A stretch of DNA of 64,000 nucleotides from Caulobacteraceae bacterium (GTDB lineage Bacteria > Pseudomonadota > Alphaproteobacteria > Caulobacterales > Caulobacteraceae). The translations under genes and the position numbers were made by a program. Positions 56,475 to 64,000 of the stretch are shown here, piece by piece; position 1 is the stretch's first letter, and each line of letters begins with the position of its first letter. Location of the stretch: NCBI GenBank assembly GCA_947475735.1, contig CANJLQ010000001.1, forward strand, positions 62,001 through 126,000. The letters are read 5' to 3'. The notes beneath the pieces were generated by a model. The model did no database searches and was not told where the DNA came from. It worked only from the letters and a program-made list of their open reading frames with translations.

Positions 56475-58760
56475 CTACCCCCTGGACCGCTCCACCGTGT
56501 CCACCGCCGGGTTGGCCCTCAGCGCCGCCATGATGGTCGTGGCGTGCTTGGCGTCCGATACCTCCACGTCCAGATCGACGTCGAAGAAGTCCGACTGACG
56601 GTGGGCCATCTTCAGGTTCAGGATGTTGCCGCCCGCCTCGCCGATGACCGTCGCCACCTGGCCCAGGACGCCCGGCGCGTTCTGGATCGTGGCCCGGAAC
56701 CGCGCCATGCCGACCGCCCCCTGCTCGGCCTGGGGCGTCCAGTTCAGGTCGTTCCAAACGCTATCGTCATCGGCGAAGTCGGCCAGCTTCTGGCAATCGA
56801 TAACGTGGACGGTCAGGCCGCACTCGGGCTCCAGGATGCCGACGATCCGGTCGCCCGGCACCGGGGTGCAGCATTCGCCGAAATGGATCGAGACGCCGGG
56901 CGTCAGCCCCCCGCCTCTCACGAACAGCCGGGCCTTGTCGTTGGCGATCTTCTTCTTCTCTCCGCCCGCGGACAGGGTGCCCTTCAGCGCGGGGAACAGG
57001 GTCTCGGCGACCTTGTTGGCCGACAGCCGCCCGCGCCCGATGGCATCGAACAGGTCGTCCTCGGTGGCCAGGGCCAGGGTCTCCAGCGCGGGCGTCAGCT
57101 TGACGTCCGACAGGGACTTTCCCGCCCGCGACAGTGTCTGCTCCAGGGTCGAGCGCCCCAGCTTCTGGAACTCGTCGCGCTCCGAGCTGCGGATATGGCG
57201 CCGGATCGCCGATCGCGCCCGGCCGGTGACCGTCAGGCTGCGCCAGTCCGCCGGGGCCTCGCGCTTCTTGCCGCGGATGATCTCGACCACGTCGCCGTTC
57301 TGGAGACGGGTGCGCATCGGCTTCAGCTCGCCGTTGATCTTGACGCCCACGGCGGTGTCCCCGACCTCGGTATGGACGCCGTAGGCGAAATCCAGCGGCA
57401 TCCCGCCCTGCGGCAGGGTGATCAGCCGGCCCTTGGGCGTGAAGACGAAGACCTGATCCAGGTACATCTCCAGCTTGGCGTGCTCGACCCAGTCCTCGCC
57501 GCCCTCGCCGTGCTCGATCACCTGCACCAGGTGGCGCAGGTTCTGCAGCGGGTCGCGGCCGCCTTCGCGCTCCATCGCCTCCTGGTCGAAGCCATAGGCC
57601 TTGTTCTTGTAGGCCCAATGCGCCGCCACCCCGTCCTCGGCGACCCGGTCCATGGCCTCGGTGCGGATCTGCATCTCGATGCGCAGCCCGCCGGGGCCCA
57701 CCACCGTCGTGTGCAGGCTGCGATAGTTGTTGGACTTGGGCGTGGAGATGAAGTCCTTGAACCGCTCGGGCACCATCGGCCAGGCGCGGTGGATGACCCC
57801 CAGCGCGCGATAGCAGTCGTCCTCGCTCTCCAGCAGCACCCGGAACCCATAGATGTCGGACAGGGACGAGAAGCCCACCGACTTCCTCTGCAGCTTCCGC
57901 CAGATCGAATAGGGCGTCTTCTGCCGGCCATAGACCCGCGCCTTGATCCCGGCCTCGGACAGGACCTGCTGGATCTCGGTGGCCACCCCCTCGGTCGCCC
58001 GGCCGTGTTCCAGCTTCAGCGCCTCCAGCCGCCGCTCGATGGCCGTGCGGGCGGTCGGGTTCAGATGCTCGAACGCCAGTTCTTCCAGCTCCGACGCGAT
58101 GGAGTGGATGCCGATCGACCGGCCCAGCGGCGCATAGACCTCCAGCGTCTCGCGGCTGATCCGCTCGCGCTTCTCGGGCTTGACGTATTTCAGCGTCCGC
58201 ATGTTGTGCAGACGGTCGGCCAGCTTGACCAGCAGCACCCGCACGTCGCGGCTGATGGCCAGGATGAACTTGCGCAGGTTCTCGGCCTGGCGCGTGTGCT
58301 CGGCCTGCAGCTCCAGGCGACTGAGTTTGGTCACTCCCTCGACCAGGACCGCCACCTCCTCGCCGAACATGCGGGCGATGTCGTCGCGCGTCGCCGAGGT
58401 GTCCTCGACGACGTCGTGCAGCAAGGCCGTGACGATGGTGGCCGTGTCCAGCTTGTAGTCGGTCAGGATGCCCGCAACCTGGATCGGATGGGCGAAATAG
58501 GGGTCGCCCGAGGCCCGCAGCTGCGAGCCGTGCATCTTCATCGCATAGACATAGGCCCGGTTCAGCAGGGCCTCGTCGGCGGTGGGGTCATAGGCCTTGA
58601 CCGCCTCGATCAGCTCGAACTGGCGCAGGACCGGAATGCGCTTCGCCGCCTGCGTTTCCGCAGACGGCGATGCAAGATCATTGGCAATGGTCGTTGGCGG
58701 CGGGGTCGAACCGGACCGCGCCGGGAGAATGGTGATACCGTTGGCGGGTTCGGCCGTCAG
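56475..58760 (-). CDS. rsh: Bifunctional (p)ppGpp synthetase/hydrolase (Rsh/SpoT), apparent CTG start
   Basis: From CTG at 58760 the protein has 761 residues. In order: conserved N-terminal helix [22 protein letters not shown] hydrolase domain ([23 protein letters not shown]), synthetase domain ([40 protein letters not shown]), TGS domain ([20 protein letters not shown]) and a C-terminal ACT domain. It makes and degrades (p)ppGpp, probably the only long RSH here. No ATG, GTG or TTG exists in frame between the rpoZ stop and 58541, and starting at 58541 would remove the conserved first helix. CTG at 58760 overlaps the rpoZ stop as CTGA and has GGAGGAG five bases before it. Confidence 0.9.
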   Translation of the reverse strand: MTAEPANGITILPARSGSTPPPTTIANDLASPSAETQAAKRIPVLRQFELIEAVKAYDPTADEALLNRAYVYAMKMHGSQLRASGDPYFAHPIQVAGILTDYKLDTATIVTALLHDVVEDTSATRDDIARMFGEEVAVLVEGVTKLSRLELQAEHTRQAENLRKFILAISRDVRVLLVKLADRLHNMRTLKYVKPEKRERISRETLEVYAPLGRSIGIHSIASELEELAFEHLNPTARTAIERRLEALKLEHGRATEGVATEIQQVLSEAGIKARVYGRQKTPYSIWRKLQRKSVGFSSLSDIYGFRVLLESEDDCYRALGVIHRAWPMVPERFKDFISTPKSNNYRSLHTTVVGPGGLRIEMQIRTEAMDRVAEDGVAAHWAYKNKAYGFDQEAMEREGGRDPLQNLRHLVQVIEHGEGGEDWVEHAKLEMYLDQVFVFTPKGRLITLPQGGMPLDFAYGVHTEVGDTAVGVKINGELKPMRTRLQNGDVVEIIRGKKREAPADWRSLTVTGRARSAIRRHIRSSERDEFQKLGRSTLEQTLSRAGKSLSDVKLTPALETLALATEDDLFDAIGRGRLSANKVAETLFPALKGTLSAGGEKKKIANDKARLFVRGGGLTPGVSIHFGECCTPVPGDRIVGILEPECGLTVHVIDCQKLADFADDDSVWNDLNWTPQAEQGAVGMARFRATIQNAPGVLGQVATVIGEAGGNILNLKMAHRQSDFFDVDLDVEVSDAKHATTIMAALRANPAVDTVERSRG

Positions 58761-59116
58761 TACCGCTCCTCCTGCCCGCCGTCGCGGTCGCTCTGCAGCG
58801 CGCGGATCAGCTCGGCCTCGGCCATGTTCATGTGCTGCGGCTCGGCCAGCAGACCGACGATTTCCGCCTCGTCCTCGGCTTCCGTGCGCTCGTCGACGCG
58901 CTGCAGGGCCACGACGACCGTTTCGGTCAGCTCGTCCGGCTTGACGGTTTCCTCGGCGATTTCACGCAGGGCCACGACGGGGTTCTTGTCGTTGTCGCGA
59001 TCGAGGGTCAGGGCGGCGCCGTTGGCGATGGCGCGCGCGCGGTTGCCGGCCAGCAGGACCAGGCCGAACCGGTTGGGGACTCTCTCGATGCAATCTTCGA
59101 CGGTAACGCGAGCCAT
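58757..59116 (-). CDS. rpoZ: DNA-directed RNA polymerase omega subunit
   Basis: The protein has 119 residues. The omega fold is clear: [60 protein letters not shown]-terminal acidic extension ([20 protein letters not shown] and on to EERY) is common in alphaproteobacteria. Omega helps fold the beta-prime subunit and, in proteobacteria, contributes to the ppGpp site on RNA polymerase, which suits its coupling to rsh. The rsh ribosome binding site GGAGGAG lies in its last codons. Confidence 0.96.
   Translation of the reverse strand: MARVTVEDCIERVPNRFGLVLLAGNRARAIANGAALTLDRDNDKNPVVALREIAEETVKPDELTETVVVALQRVDERTEAEDEAEIVGLLAEPQHMNMAEAELIRALQSDRDGGQEERY
58766..58772 (-). promoter_or_regulatory. 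Ribosome binding site GGAGGAG of rsh within rpoZ
   Basis: GGAGGAG at 58772-58766 is five bases before the CTG at 58760, an ideal distance. It supports the non-standard start of rsh, although the same bases encode Glu-Glu at the end of RpoZ. Confidence 0.6.
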
Positions 59117-59146
59117 GGGAATCCTTCGGGGCGGGGAGAACCGCGT

Positions 59147-59175
59147 TGCATACAGATGGGGAGCCGTTTGTGCAA
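59147..59175 (-). promoter_or_regulatory. Predicted rpoZ-rsh promoter
   Basis: On the minus strand TTGCAC (59175-59170), 17 bases and TATGCA (59152-59147) lie 31 bases before the rpoZ ATG. The same bases form an inverted repeat GCGTTGCA / TGCAACGC (59143-59150 and 59171-59178). Confidence 0.4.
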
Positions 59176-59200
59176 CGCCACACGGGCAGTTTTGGGGCGA

Positions 59201-59482
59201 CTACTTCGCCGGGTCGTTCAGTCGACGACGCTGATCCTCCCGGAGTTCGGTGACCTTGTCCGGTGCGGGAAAGCAAACGAGCCCGCCGTCCCCGTACTCC
59301 CGACAGATCACATCATCCCCAAGGCGCTCTGTTCCAAATGGCGTCGCCCGATCAGGGCGCAGGGCAATCAGAACGAGATACCCGATCACAACAAGGAAAA
59401 CGGGGCCCAAAACAAGGATGGCAACCCGAGCTTCGAGGAGCCGGGCCTTCCAGAGGTTTAGGGTGAAGGTGAGCCGGTTCAC
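59201..59482 (-). CDS. Small single-pass membrane protein, unknown
   Basis: The protein has 93 residues from GTG at 59482, which overlaps the folK stop as GTGA. A short basic start (VNRLTFTLNLWKARLLEAR) is followed by one hydrophobic helix at about 20-42 (VAILVLGPVFLVVIGYLVLI) and a soluble tail with two cysteines (DDVICREYGDGGLVCFPAPD). The codon use is less GC-rich than that of its neighbours. No family was recognised. A start at 59563 is possible on paper but lies inside folK in another frame and looks non-coding. Confidence 0.65.
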   Translation of the reverse strand: MNRLTFTLNLWKARLLEARVAILVLGPVFLVVIGYLVLIALRPDRATPFGTERLGDDVICREYGDGGLVCFPAPDKVTELREDQRRRLNDPAK

Positions 59483-60039
59483 ACGATAGACCTCGCATCC
59501 GTGCCCACCTCGGCAAGCCGCTGGAGCGCCCCCGCCGTCTCCCCCAGCACCGGATGCCGCCACCCCGGCGCGATCTCCGCCAGCGGCCCCATGACGAACA
59601 GCCGCTCCGCCGCGCGCGGGTGCGGCAGGATCAGGCCGTCGCAGTCACCTTGCTCGCGGCCATAGGCGATCAGGTCCAGATCCAGGGTCCGCGGCGCGTT
59701 CCTGGCCCCCCTGCGACGCCCGAACGCCTCCTCGATCCGGCCCAGCGCCGCCATCAGGGCGTGGGGATCCAGCGCCGTTCGCACCCGCACCACCCCGTTC
59801 AGGAACGGCGGATCGTTCGGGTCGGGCCAGGCCTGCGACCGCCACCACGACGAGCGCGCCACCACGTCGATGCCCTCGGACCGGAACCGCGCCAGCGCCG
59901 CCTCCAGCGCCTCGGCGCAGTCGGCCCAGACCCCCTTGTCATTGCACCCCAGGGCGACGAAGACGGCCGCGTCCAGATCGAGGTCTGCGTCTATTTCGAC
60001 GCTGACCGGGCCGCCCATTTCAGCCGACGAGATTTCCAT
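59479..60039 (-). CDS. folK: 2-amino-4-hydroxy-6-hydroxymethyldihydropteridine pyrophosphokinase
   Basis: The protein has 186 residues. HPPK landmarks are AVFVALGCNDKGVWADCAEA, ARSSWWRSQAWPDPNDPPFL, NGVVRVRTALDPHALMAALG, RIEEAFGRRRGARNAPRTLD and LDLIAYGREQG, with the magnesium-binding Asp pair in LDLDLIAYG, and LPHPRAAERLFVMGPLAEI. It transfers pyrophosphate from ATP to the pterin in folate synthesis. The first ATG (60039) lies in the same CATG as the start of the divergent NYN gene; an ATG at 60018 would shorten the protein by seven residues and leave the domain intact. Confidence 0.94.
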   Translation of the reverse strand: MEISSAEMGGPVSVEIDADLDLDAAVFVALGCNDKGVWADCAEALEAALARFRSEGIDVVARSSWWRSQAWPDPNDPPFLNGVVRVRTALDPHALMAALGRIEEAFGRRRGARNAPRTLDLDLIAYGREQGDCDGLILPHPRAAERLFVMGPLAEIAPGWRHPVLGETAGALQRLAEVGTDARSIV

Positions 60040-60580
60040 GACGCTTTACCCGACCGATCGCCTCGCCCTGTTCATCGACGGGGCCAATCTTCATTCGGCG
60101 ACCAAGGCCCTGAACGCCGACCTCGACTTCAAAAGAATGCTCGAAGCGTTCCGGGAAAAGGCCGTCCTGGTTCGCGCCTATTATTACACGGCCGTGGTCG
60201 AGGGCGAAGAGTTCTCGGCGGTCCGGCCCCTGGTCGACTGGCTGGGCTACAACGGTTTCTCGGTCGTGACCAAGCCCGCCAAGCGGTTCACCGACGCCCA
60301 GGGCCACAGCCGCATCAAGGGCAATATGGACATGGAGATCGCGGTCGACATGCTGGAACTCGCGCCCCGCATCGACCACGCCATCCTGTTCTCCGGCGAC
60401 GGCGACTTCCGCCGCCTCGTCCAGGCCGTCCAGGCCCACGGTACCCGAGTGACCGTGGTGTCCACGCTGAAGACCCAGCCGCCCCAGATCGCGGATGAGC
60501 TCCGTCGTCAGGCGGATGCGTTCGTGGAACTGGCGGACCTGCTGGTGGAGTATGGGCGGCCCAGGGGCGAACGGCAGTAA
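60038..60580 (+). CDS. NYN-domain protein of the LabA/DUF88 family
   Basis: The protein has 180 residues. The PIN-like NYN fold shows RLALFIDGANLHSATKALN (first Asp), VLVRAYYYTAVVEGEEFSAV, HSRIKGNMDMEIAVDMLEL (acidic residues), AILFSGDGDFRRLVQAVQAH (Asp pair) and GTRVTVVSTLKTQPPQIADE, RRQADAFVELADLL. These acidic residues bind magnesium in NYN ribonucleases. The alphaproteobacterial LabA-like proteins are abundant but their substrates are unknown. It is divergent from folK, with overlapping start codons, and is followed by a repeat element. Confidence 0.9.
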   Translation: MTLYPTDRLALFIDGANLHSATKALNADLDFKRMLEAFREKAVLVRAYYYTAVVEGEEFSAVRPLVDWLGYNGFSVVTKPAKRFTDAQGHSRIKGNMDMEIAVDMLELAPRIDHAILFSGDGDFRRLVQAVQAHGTRVTVVSTLKTQPPQIADELRRQADAFVELADLLVEYGRPRGERQ

Positions 60581-60894
60581 CGAACCGGCTCTTCGGAGGA
60601 CCGTGCTAACCTCGGTATCCCCGCTCAGGAGCATGCGAGAGCCGCTGTTGTCATCCCGGCCGAAGCGAAGCGGAGAGCCGGGACGCAGGTGCCCATTACT
60701 TTCGCGGTCCCGGAGAGCGAAGCTCATCCGGGGCAATCGCGCCGCACACCCCTCGCCCCGGTTCTTCGCTCCGCTTCGACCGGGCCAACCGTTTGAAGAA
60801 GCCCCGCCGTCCCGGCTCTCCGCTGCGCTTCGGCCGGGATGACAAGGCGTGTTGGGCGAAGACATCTCGAACACCCTCCGCTAGCACTCATCCC
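60581..60894. other. Non-coding gap holding a family B repeat
   Basis: Of these 314 bases, 60649-60844 are the family B element. The rest (60581-60648, 60845-60894) shows no gene; the promoter of the uracil-DNA glycosylase gene must lie in or beside the repeat. No LexA box was seen. Confidence 0.6.
60649..60844. repeat. 196-bp inverted-repeat element (family B)
   Basis: The 35-bp ends 60649-60683 and 60810-60844 are inverted repeats with one mismatch and match the ends of the 27767-27964 copy. An inner inverted pair (TTCGCGGTCCCGGAGAGCGA region against TCGCTCCGCTTCGACCGGG region) makes a cruciform-like design. The middle sequence differs between copies. Confidence 0.85.
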
Positions 60895-61527
60895 ATGACC
60901 GCCGAACCGCCCCGCGACTGCCCGCTCTGCCCCCGCCTCGTCGCCTATCGCGCCGAGAACGCGGCCCAGAACTCCGATTGGTGGAACGGCCCCGCCCCCT
61001 CGTTCGGTGATCCGGACGCGCGGCTGCTGGTCGTCGGCCTCGCGCCGGGCCGCACGGGCGCGAACCGCACCGGCCGCCCCTTCACCGGCGACGGCGCGGG
61101 CGTGATCCTGTACGAGACCCTGCTCAAGACCGGCTTCGCCCGCGGCCGTTACGAGGCTCGCCCCGACGACGGCCTGACGCTGGTCGACTGCATGATCACC
61201 AACGCCGTCCGCTGCGCCCCGCCGCTGAACAAGCCCACGCTCGCCGAGGAGGCGACCTGCCGCCCCTTCCTGATCGACCGCCTCGCCGCCCTGCCCCGGC
61301 TGAAGGTCATCGTCACGCTCGGCGACATCTCGCGCAAGAATGTGCTGAAGGCGCTCGGCCTGCCGGCCTCGGCCGCGCCGGCGGGCCACGGGGTGGAGGC
61401 CGCCGTCGGTCCCTACACTCTCCTGAACAGCTACCATTGCTCCCGGCTCAACACGAACACCGGCCGCCTGACGCCCGCGATGTTCGAGGCGGTGTTCCTG
61501 CGCGCTAAGGCCCTGATCGCCGCCTGA
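60895..61527 (+). CDS. Uracil-DNA glycosylase, family 5 (UdgB-like, iron-sulfur)
   Basis: The protein has 210 residues. Four cysteines suited to a 4Fe-4S cluster are present: CPLC near residue 9, VRCAPP near 105 and EATCRPF near 118. Motif 1 is LLVVGLAPGRTGANRTGRPF with GLAPG where family 4 has GEAPG, and motif 3 is LLNSYHCSRLNTNTG with the His. Family 5 lacks the usual polar residue in motif 1 and removes uracil and some other deaminated bases from DNA. The start at 60895 was chosen; the upstream open frame runs through a repeat element. It fits the DNA-damage theme of lexA and sidA, but no SOS box is seen. Confidence 0.9.
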   Translation: MTAEPPRDCPLCPRLVAYRAENAAQNSDWWNGPAPSFGDPDARLLVVGLAPGRTGANRTGRPFTGDGAGVILYETLLKTGFARGRYEARPDDGLTLVDCMITNAVRCAPPLNKPTLAEEATCRPFLIDRLAALPRLKVIVTLGDISRKNVLKALGLPASAAPAGHGVEAAVGPYTLLNSYHCSRLNTNTGRLTPAMFEAVFLRAKALIAA

Positions 61528-61528
61528 C

Positions 61529-61546
61529 GGTTAGCGCCCGCTAACC
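61529..61546 (+). terminator. Hairpin GGTTAGC-GCCC-GCTAACC
   Basis: A perfect 7-bp stem with a 4-base loop follows the glycosylase stop by one base. No strong T-run follows, so termination is probable but not certain. Confidence 0.5.
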
Positions 61547-61668
61547 TCGCGCGACAGGCGACTGTTGTTCGCCGGACACACGAATCACAGGGCGTTCATG
61601 CTAGGGGAACTCAAGCGGAACGTGCCCGCCACGCTTGCGTTTTCAGGGTCCAGCCGGGAGGGGCTGCC

Positions 61669-61866
61669 ATGCGTAAGAAACCCAGTCTGTTCACCGCAAA
61701 CGAGCGCCGGATCGCGATCCTGACCCTTCTGGCGGCCGCCGTTCTGACACTCAGCATCATGGCGCTGGAGGGGCTTTTCCGCCCGTCGCTCGGCCTCTAC
61801 GGCTCGGCCGTGTCGGCCCCCAGCCTCCCCGACGTCATCGACGCCCGCCCGCTCGCAAGATTCTGA
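61669..61866 (+). CDS. Small membrane protein, unknown
   Basis: The protein has 65 residues: a basic start (MRKKPSLFTANERRIA), one hydrophobic helix at about 16-36 (ILTLLAAAVLTLSIMALEG) and a short polar tail (FRPSLGLYGSAVSAPSLPDV and on). A strong Shine-Dalgarno sequence, GGGAGGGG, lies five bases before the ATG, which supports translation. No family recognised; single-pass orientation with the tail outside is likely from the positive-inside rule. Confidence 0.65.
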   Translation: MRKKPSLFTANERRIAILTLLAAAVLTLSIMALEGLFRPSLGLYGSAVSAPSLPDVIDARPLARF

Positions 61867-62234
61867 GCCGGGGCCGCCAGCCTACGTCCAGAATTGACGT
61901 GGCCGTCACCTAGACTGCCGCTGAGGCGGTCTTTGACATGTTGAAGCACAGTGAGTGCGGGTTGGACTTCGACCACCCCACTCCGTCATCCTCGGACTTG
62001 ATCCGAGGATCGGGCTGTACGGGACTCGAAAGACCACAGGCCCGCGATCTCACCCCTCGTCTCCGAGCCAGCCCGGCCTGCGTCCGATCCTCGGATCAAG
62101 TCCGAGGATAACGGCGGGGTTGAGCCAACGGCTTATACGCCCGAAAGCGCTGGTCCTGATCTCGCGTCGCCATGCCGATTTCGCACTATTCAGACGGTTC
62201 GCACTCGTTTTGCAGAGTCTGAAATCCTGGGGCC
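61867..62234. other. Non-coding gap holding a family A repeat
   Basis: This 368-base stretch between the small membrane protein and smpB contains the repeat at 61983-62114. The remaining parts (61867-61982 and 62115-62234) show no gene. The last part lies downstream of the smpB stop (minus strand). Confidence 0.65.
61983..62114. repeat. 132-bp inverted-repeat element (family A)
   Basis: Arms 61983-62013 and 62084-62114 are 31-bp inverted repeats with one mismatch and are almost identical to those of 4842-4977. The 70-base spacer differs from that of the first copy. Each arm can fold on itself (CCTCGGA / TCCGAGG). Confidence 0.85.
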
Positions 62235-62720
62235 TTAGCCCTTGTCCCGCATCAGCCGGGCCTTGTCCCTGGCCCAGTCGCGGTCCGCGCTGGCCTCGCG
62301 CTTATCGTGCAGCTTCTTGCCCTTGGCGAGCGCGATCTCCAGCTTGGCCTTGCCGTCATCGTTCAAATACAGCTTCAGCGGGATGATGGTCTGGCCGTCC
62401 TTCTGGACCGCCCCGATCAGCTTATCGATCTGCTTGCGGTGCAGCAGCAGCTTCCGCGGCCGGCGCGGCTCGTGGTTGAAGCGGTTGGCCTGGGCATAGG
62501 GTGGGATGTCGGCGTTGATCAGCACGATCTCGCGCCCCTCCACCGCCGCATAGCTCTCGGCGATATTGGCGCGCCCCATCCGCAGGGCCTTGATCTCGGT
62601 GCCGAGCAGCATGATCCCGGCCTCGAGGTTGTCCTCGAGGAAATAGTCGAACCGGGCGCGGCGGTTCTCGGCGATCACCTTGGCCTTGGTGATCGGGGCC
62701 TTCTCCTTGGGCGGAGCCAT
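62235..62720 (-). CDS. smpB: SsrA-binding protein SmpB
   Basis: The protein has 161 residues. SmpB landmarks are [80 protein letters not shown] and the basic C-terminal tail [29 protein letters not shown]. It binds tmRNA and, with it, rescues stalled ribosomes; in Caulobacter this system also affects cell-cycle timing. The tail is complete. It is two bases downstream of dapA on the same strand. The tmRNA gene is not in the window. Confidence 0.97.
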   Translation of the reverse strand: MAPPKEKAPITKAKVIAENRRARFDYFLEDNLEAGIMLLGTEIKALRMGRANIAESYAAVEGREIVLINADIPPYAQANRFNHEPRRPRKLLLHRKQIDKLIGAVQKDGQTIIPLKLYLNDDGKAKLEIALAKGKKLHDKREASADRDWARDKARLMRDKG

Positions 62721-62722
62721 CG

Positions 62723-63604
62723 CTACAGGCCCGCTGCGGACATCGCCGCATCGATCAGCGGCCGCACCTCGGCGCGTGTCGGCACCAGAGGCAGCCGCAC
62801 CTCCTCGCCGCACAGCCCCAGTTTGGACAGGGCGTACTTCGTCGGCGACGGCGAGGCATCGGCGAACAGGGCCCGGTGCAGCCCGATCAGCCTGTCCTGC
62901 CACGACCGCGCCAGGGCCAGATCCCCGGCCTGGATCGCGTTCCACAAGGCGACCATCGCCTCGGGCGCGACGTTGGACGTGACCGAGATCACCCCGACCC
63001 CGCCGTGGGCGCAGTATCCCAGGAAGCTGGCGTCATCGCCGCTGATCAGGTCGAACTGACCGCCGATTGTGGCCCGCATCCCGCTGACCCGGCCCAGGTC
63101 GCCTGTCGCATCCTTGATGCCGACGATGTTCGGATGGGTCGCCAGCGCGGCCACCGTGTCGTCGGCCAGATCGACCCCCGTGCGGCCGGGCACGTTGTAG
63201 AGCAGCACCGGCAGCTGCACCGCCTCGGCGATGGCCTCGAAATGGGCCTTCAGCCCCGCCTGCGAGGGGCGGTTGTAATAGGGCGTGACGACCAGGGCTC
63301 CGTCGGCCCCGACGGTCTTGGCGTGGCGGACCAGTTCGATGGCCTTGCCGGTCGCCGAAGCCCCCGCCCCCGCGATCACCCGAACGCGCCCACGCGCCAG
63401 ATTTACGCAGCGCGCGACCAGCGCCTTGTGCTCCTCGGTGGTCAGGGTGGCGCTCTCGCCGGTCGTGCCGACGGGCACGACGCCGTGCACGCCGGCCGCG
63501 ATCTGGCGCTCCAGAAGCGCTTCGAATACGGCCTCGTCCACGTTTCCGTCACGAAGAGGTGTGATCAGGGCGGTGATCACGCCCTTGAACAAGGGGGCGG
63601 TCAT
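62723..63604 (-). CDS. dapA: 4-hydroxy-tetrahydrodipicolinate synthase
   Basis: The protein has 293 residues, a TIM-barrel. It starts [40 protein letters not shown] holds the Thr-Thr pair; [20 protein letters not shown] holds the catalytic Tyr; and [15 protein letters not shown] holds the Schiff-base Lys. It condenses pyruvate with aspartate semialdehyde, the first step toward diaminopimelate for lysine and peptidoglycan. It is divergent from a lytic transglycosylase gene and almost touches smpB. Confidence 0.97.
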   Translation of the reverse strand: MTAPLFKGVITALITPLRDGNVDEAVFEALLERQIAAGVHGVVPVGTTGESATLTTEEHKALVARCVNLARGRVRVIAGAGASATGKAIELVRHAKTVGADGALVVTPYYNRPSQAGLKAHFEAIAEAVQLPVLLYNVPGRTGVDLADDTVAALATHPNIVGIKDATGDLGRVSGMRATIGGQFDLISGDDASFLGYCAHGGVGVISVTSNVAPEAMVALWNAIQAGDLALARSWQDRLIGLHRALFADASPSPTKYALSKLGLCGEEVRLPLVPTRAEVRPLIDAAMSAAGL

Positions 63605-63668
63605 TGGAACAGTCGAACCTTGCGTGGGGGACGGGCGGCATTCGCCGCTTCAAGAGCGCGAGAGGGTA

Positions 63669-63693
63669 GGTTGCCGGGGTCGAACCCGCAACC
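63669..63693. promoter_or_regulatory. Hairpin in the dapA / transglycosylase intergenic region
   Basis: GGTTGC and GCAACC (63669-63674, 63688-63693) pair around an inner GGGT / ACCC with loop CGA. It may act in the leader of the downstream gene. It superficially resembles a tRNA T-arm but no cloverleaf can be drawn. Confidence 0.4.
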
Positions 63694-63718
63694 GTCACAT
63701 ATGGGGATCGGACACTTG

Positions 63719-64000
63719 ATGCTTGCGACCAGCCTGGCGGCCCTCATCGCCGCCCTCGCTCCGATTCCGCAATCGACCGCCGATCTGAACCGTCAGGGCA
63801 CCCCCTACGTCCAGTCGAACACCGCCCTGCCGACCGCCACCTATCAGGCCCGCGTCCTCAGCGACGCCGACACCGCCCTGTTCCGCCAGGGCCTGGCTGC
63901 CGCCCGCGCCCGCGACGTGGTCGGCACCCGCAACGCCGTCTCCGGCATCGGCGATCCGACGGCAAGGAAGCTGGTCGAATGGGCCCTGATCGACACCTCG
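63719..64000 (+). CDS. Probable soluble lytic murein transglycosylase (3' end outside window)
   Basis: The visible 94 residues comprise a short signal-like segment (MLATSLAALIAALAPIPQST), a linker (NRQGTPYVQSNTALPTATYQ) and the start of an alpha-helical repeat region: LSDADTALFRQGLAAARARD, NAVSGIGDPTARKLVEWALI. This last segment resembles the U-shaped helical superstructure of Slt-type lytic transglycosylases, in which helices such as 'ARKLVEWALID' are typical. The catalytic domain would lie beyond the window. An in-frame ATG at 63701 is an alternative start. It is divergent from dapA. Confidence 0.75.
   Translation, partial: MLATSLAALIAALAPIPQSTADLNRQGTPYVQSNTALPTATYQARVLSDADTALFRQGLAAARARDVVGTRNAVSGIGDPTARKLVEWALIDTS

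Noticed and set aside
58541..58543. ATG at 58541 as the start of rsh
   Set aside because: It would begin inside the conserved sequence just before the HD domain and leave 213 coding-quality bases unexplained; the CTG at 58760 fits better, though unproven.
56544..59234. 896-codon open frame on the plus strand
   Set aside because: Antisense shadow of rsh and rpoZ; composition is not protein-like and no ribosome binding site is present.
60895..61527. SOS control of the uracil-DNA glycosylase gene
   Set aside because: No GTTC-N7-GTTC match was found in the 314 bases upstream.
63660..63700. tRNA gene suggested by a T-arm-like GGTCGAACC stretch
   Set aside because: No D-arm, anticodon stem or acceptor stem can be paired; a simple hairpin explains the sequence.

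Overview
This 64 kb window is compact, high-GC bacterial chromosome carrying almost only housekeeping genes. It suggests an alphaproteobacterium of the order Caulobacterales, probably close to Brevundimonas (inference). The evidence is an HdaA-type DnaA regulator, an MmpA/RseP protease, a Caulobacter-type LpxI, the aroQ-accB-accC-aat-DUF2155-NDUFA12 gene order, SOS boxes of the alphaproteobacterial form GTTC-N7-GTTC, and a 29-residue ORF that looks like the Caulobacter division inhibitor SidA. I saw no phage, insertion sequence, CRISPR array, rRNA or tRNA gene.

Layout. 1-9.7 kb: an M48 protease (cut by the window edge), a DsbA-like protein, a secreted TPR protein, thiG and thiS, then aroQ-accB-accC-aat and, convergent to them, DUF2155 and NDUFA12 genes. 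9.8-14.7 kb: a 908-residue protein that reads as a decayed class II ribonucleotide reductase with an intact TSCPD tail, a coupled membrane protein, and two secreted pentapeptide-repeat paralogues. 14.8-24 kb: aspS, hdaA-ppk-ppx, rnd and purM. 24-33 kb: trpG-trpD-trpC, an unknown membrane protein, lexA with two SOS boxes, comEC, gltX and gltA. 33-51 kb: two envelope genes, then the long minus-strand block rpsB-tsf-(M28 peptidase)-pyrH-frr-uppS-cdsA-dxr-rseP-bamA-skp-lpxD-fabZ-lpxA-lpxI-lpxB, which joins translation to undecaprenol, lipid A and outer-membrane protein assembly. 51-64 kb: sidA-dnaE behind a LexA box, an S33-type hydrolase, rpoZ-rsh, folK, a NYN-domain protein, a family 5 uracil-DNA glycosylase, smpB, dapA and the start of a lytic transglycosylase gene.

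Most worth a second look: (1) the unannotated 29-codon SOS ORF at 54845-54934, overlapping dnaE by ATGA; (2) the RNR-derived pseudoenzyme at 9842-12568, with a possible pair of NrdR boxes upstream; (3) rsh, which has no ATG, GTG or TTG start able to include its conserved N-terminus but has a CTG start with a strong ribosome binding site overlapping the rpoZ stop; (4) three families of short non-coding inverted-repeat elements (about 130-200 bp), one supplying the ribosome binding site of aat; and (5) an apparently foreign low-GC patch inside aspS. Functions are assigned by recognising protein families by eye; no database search was run.
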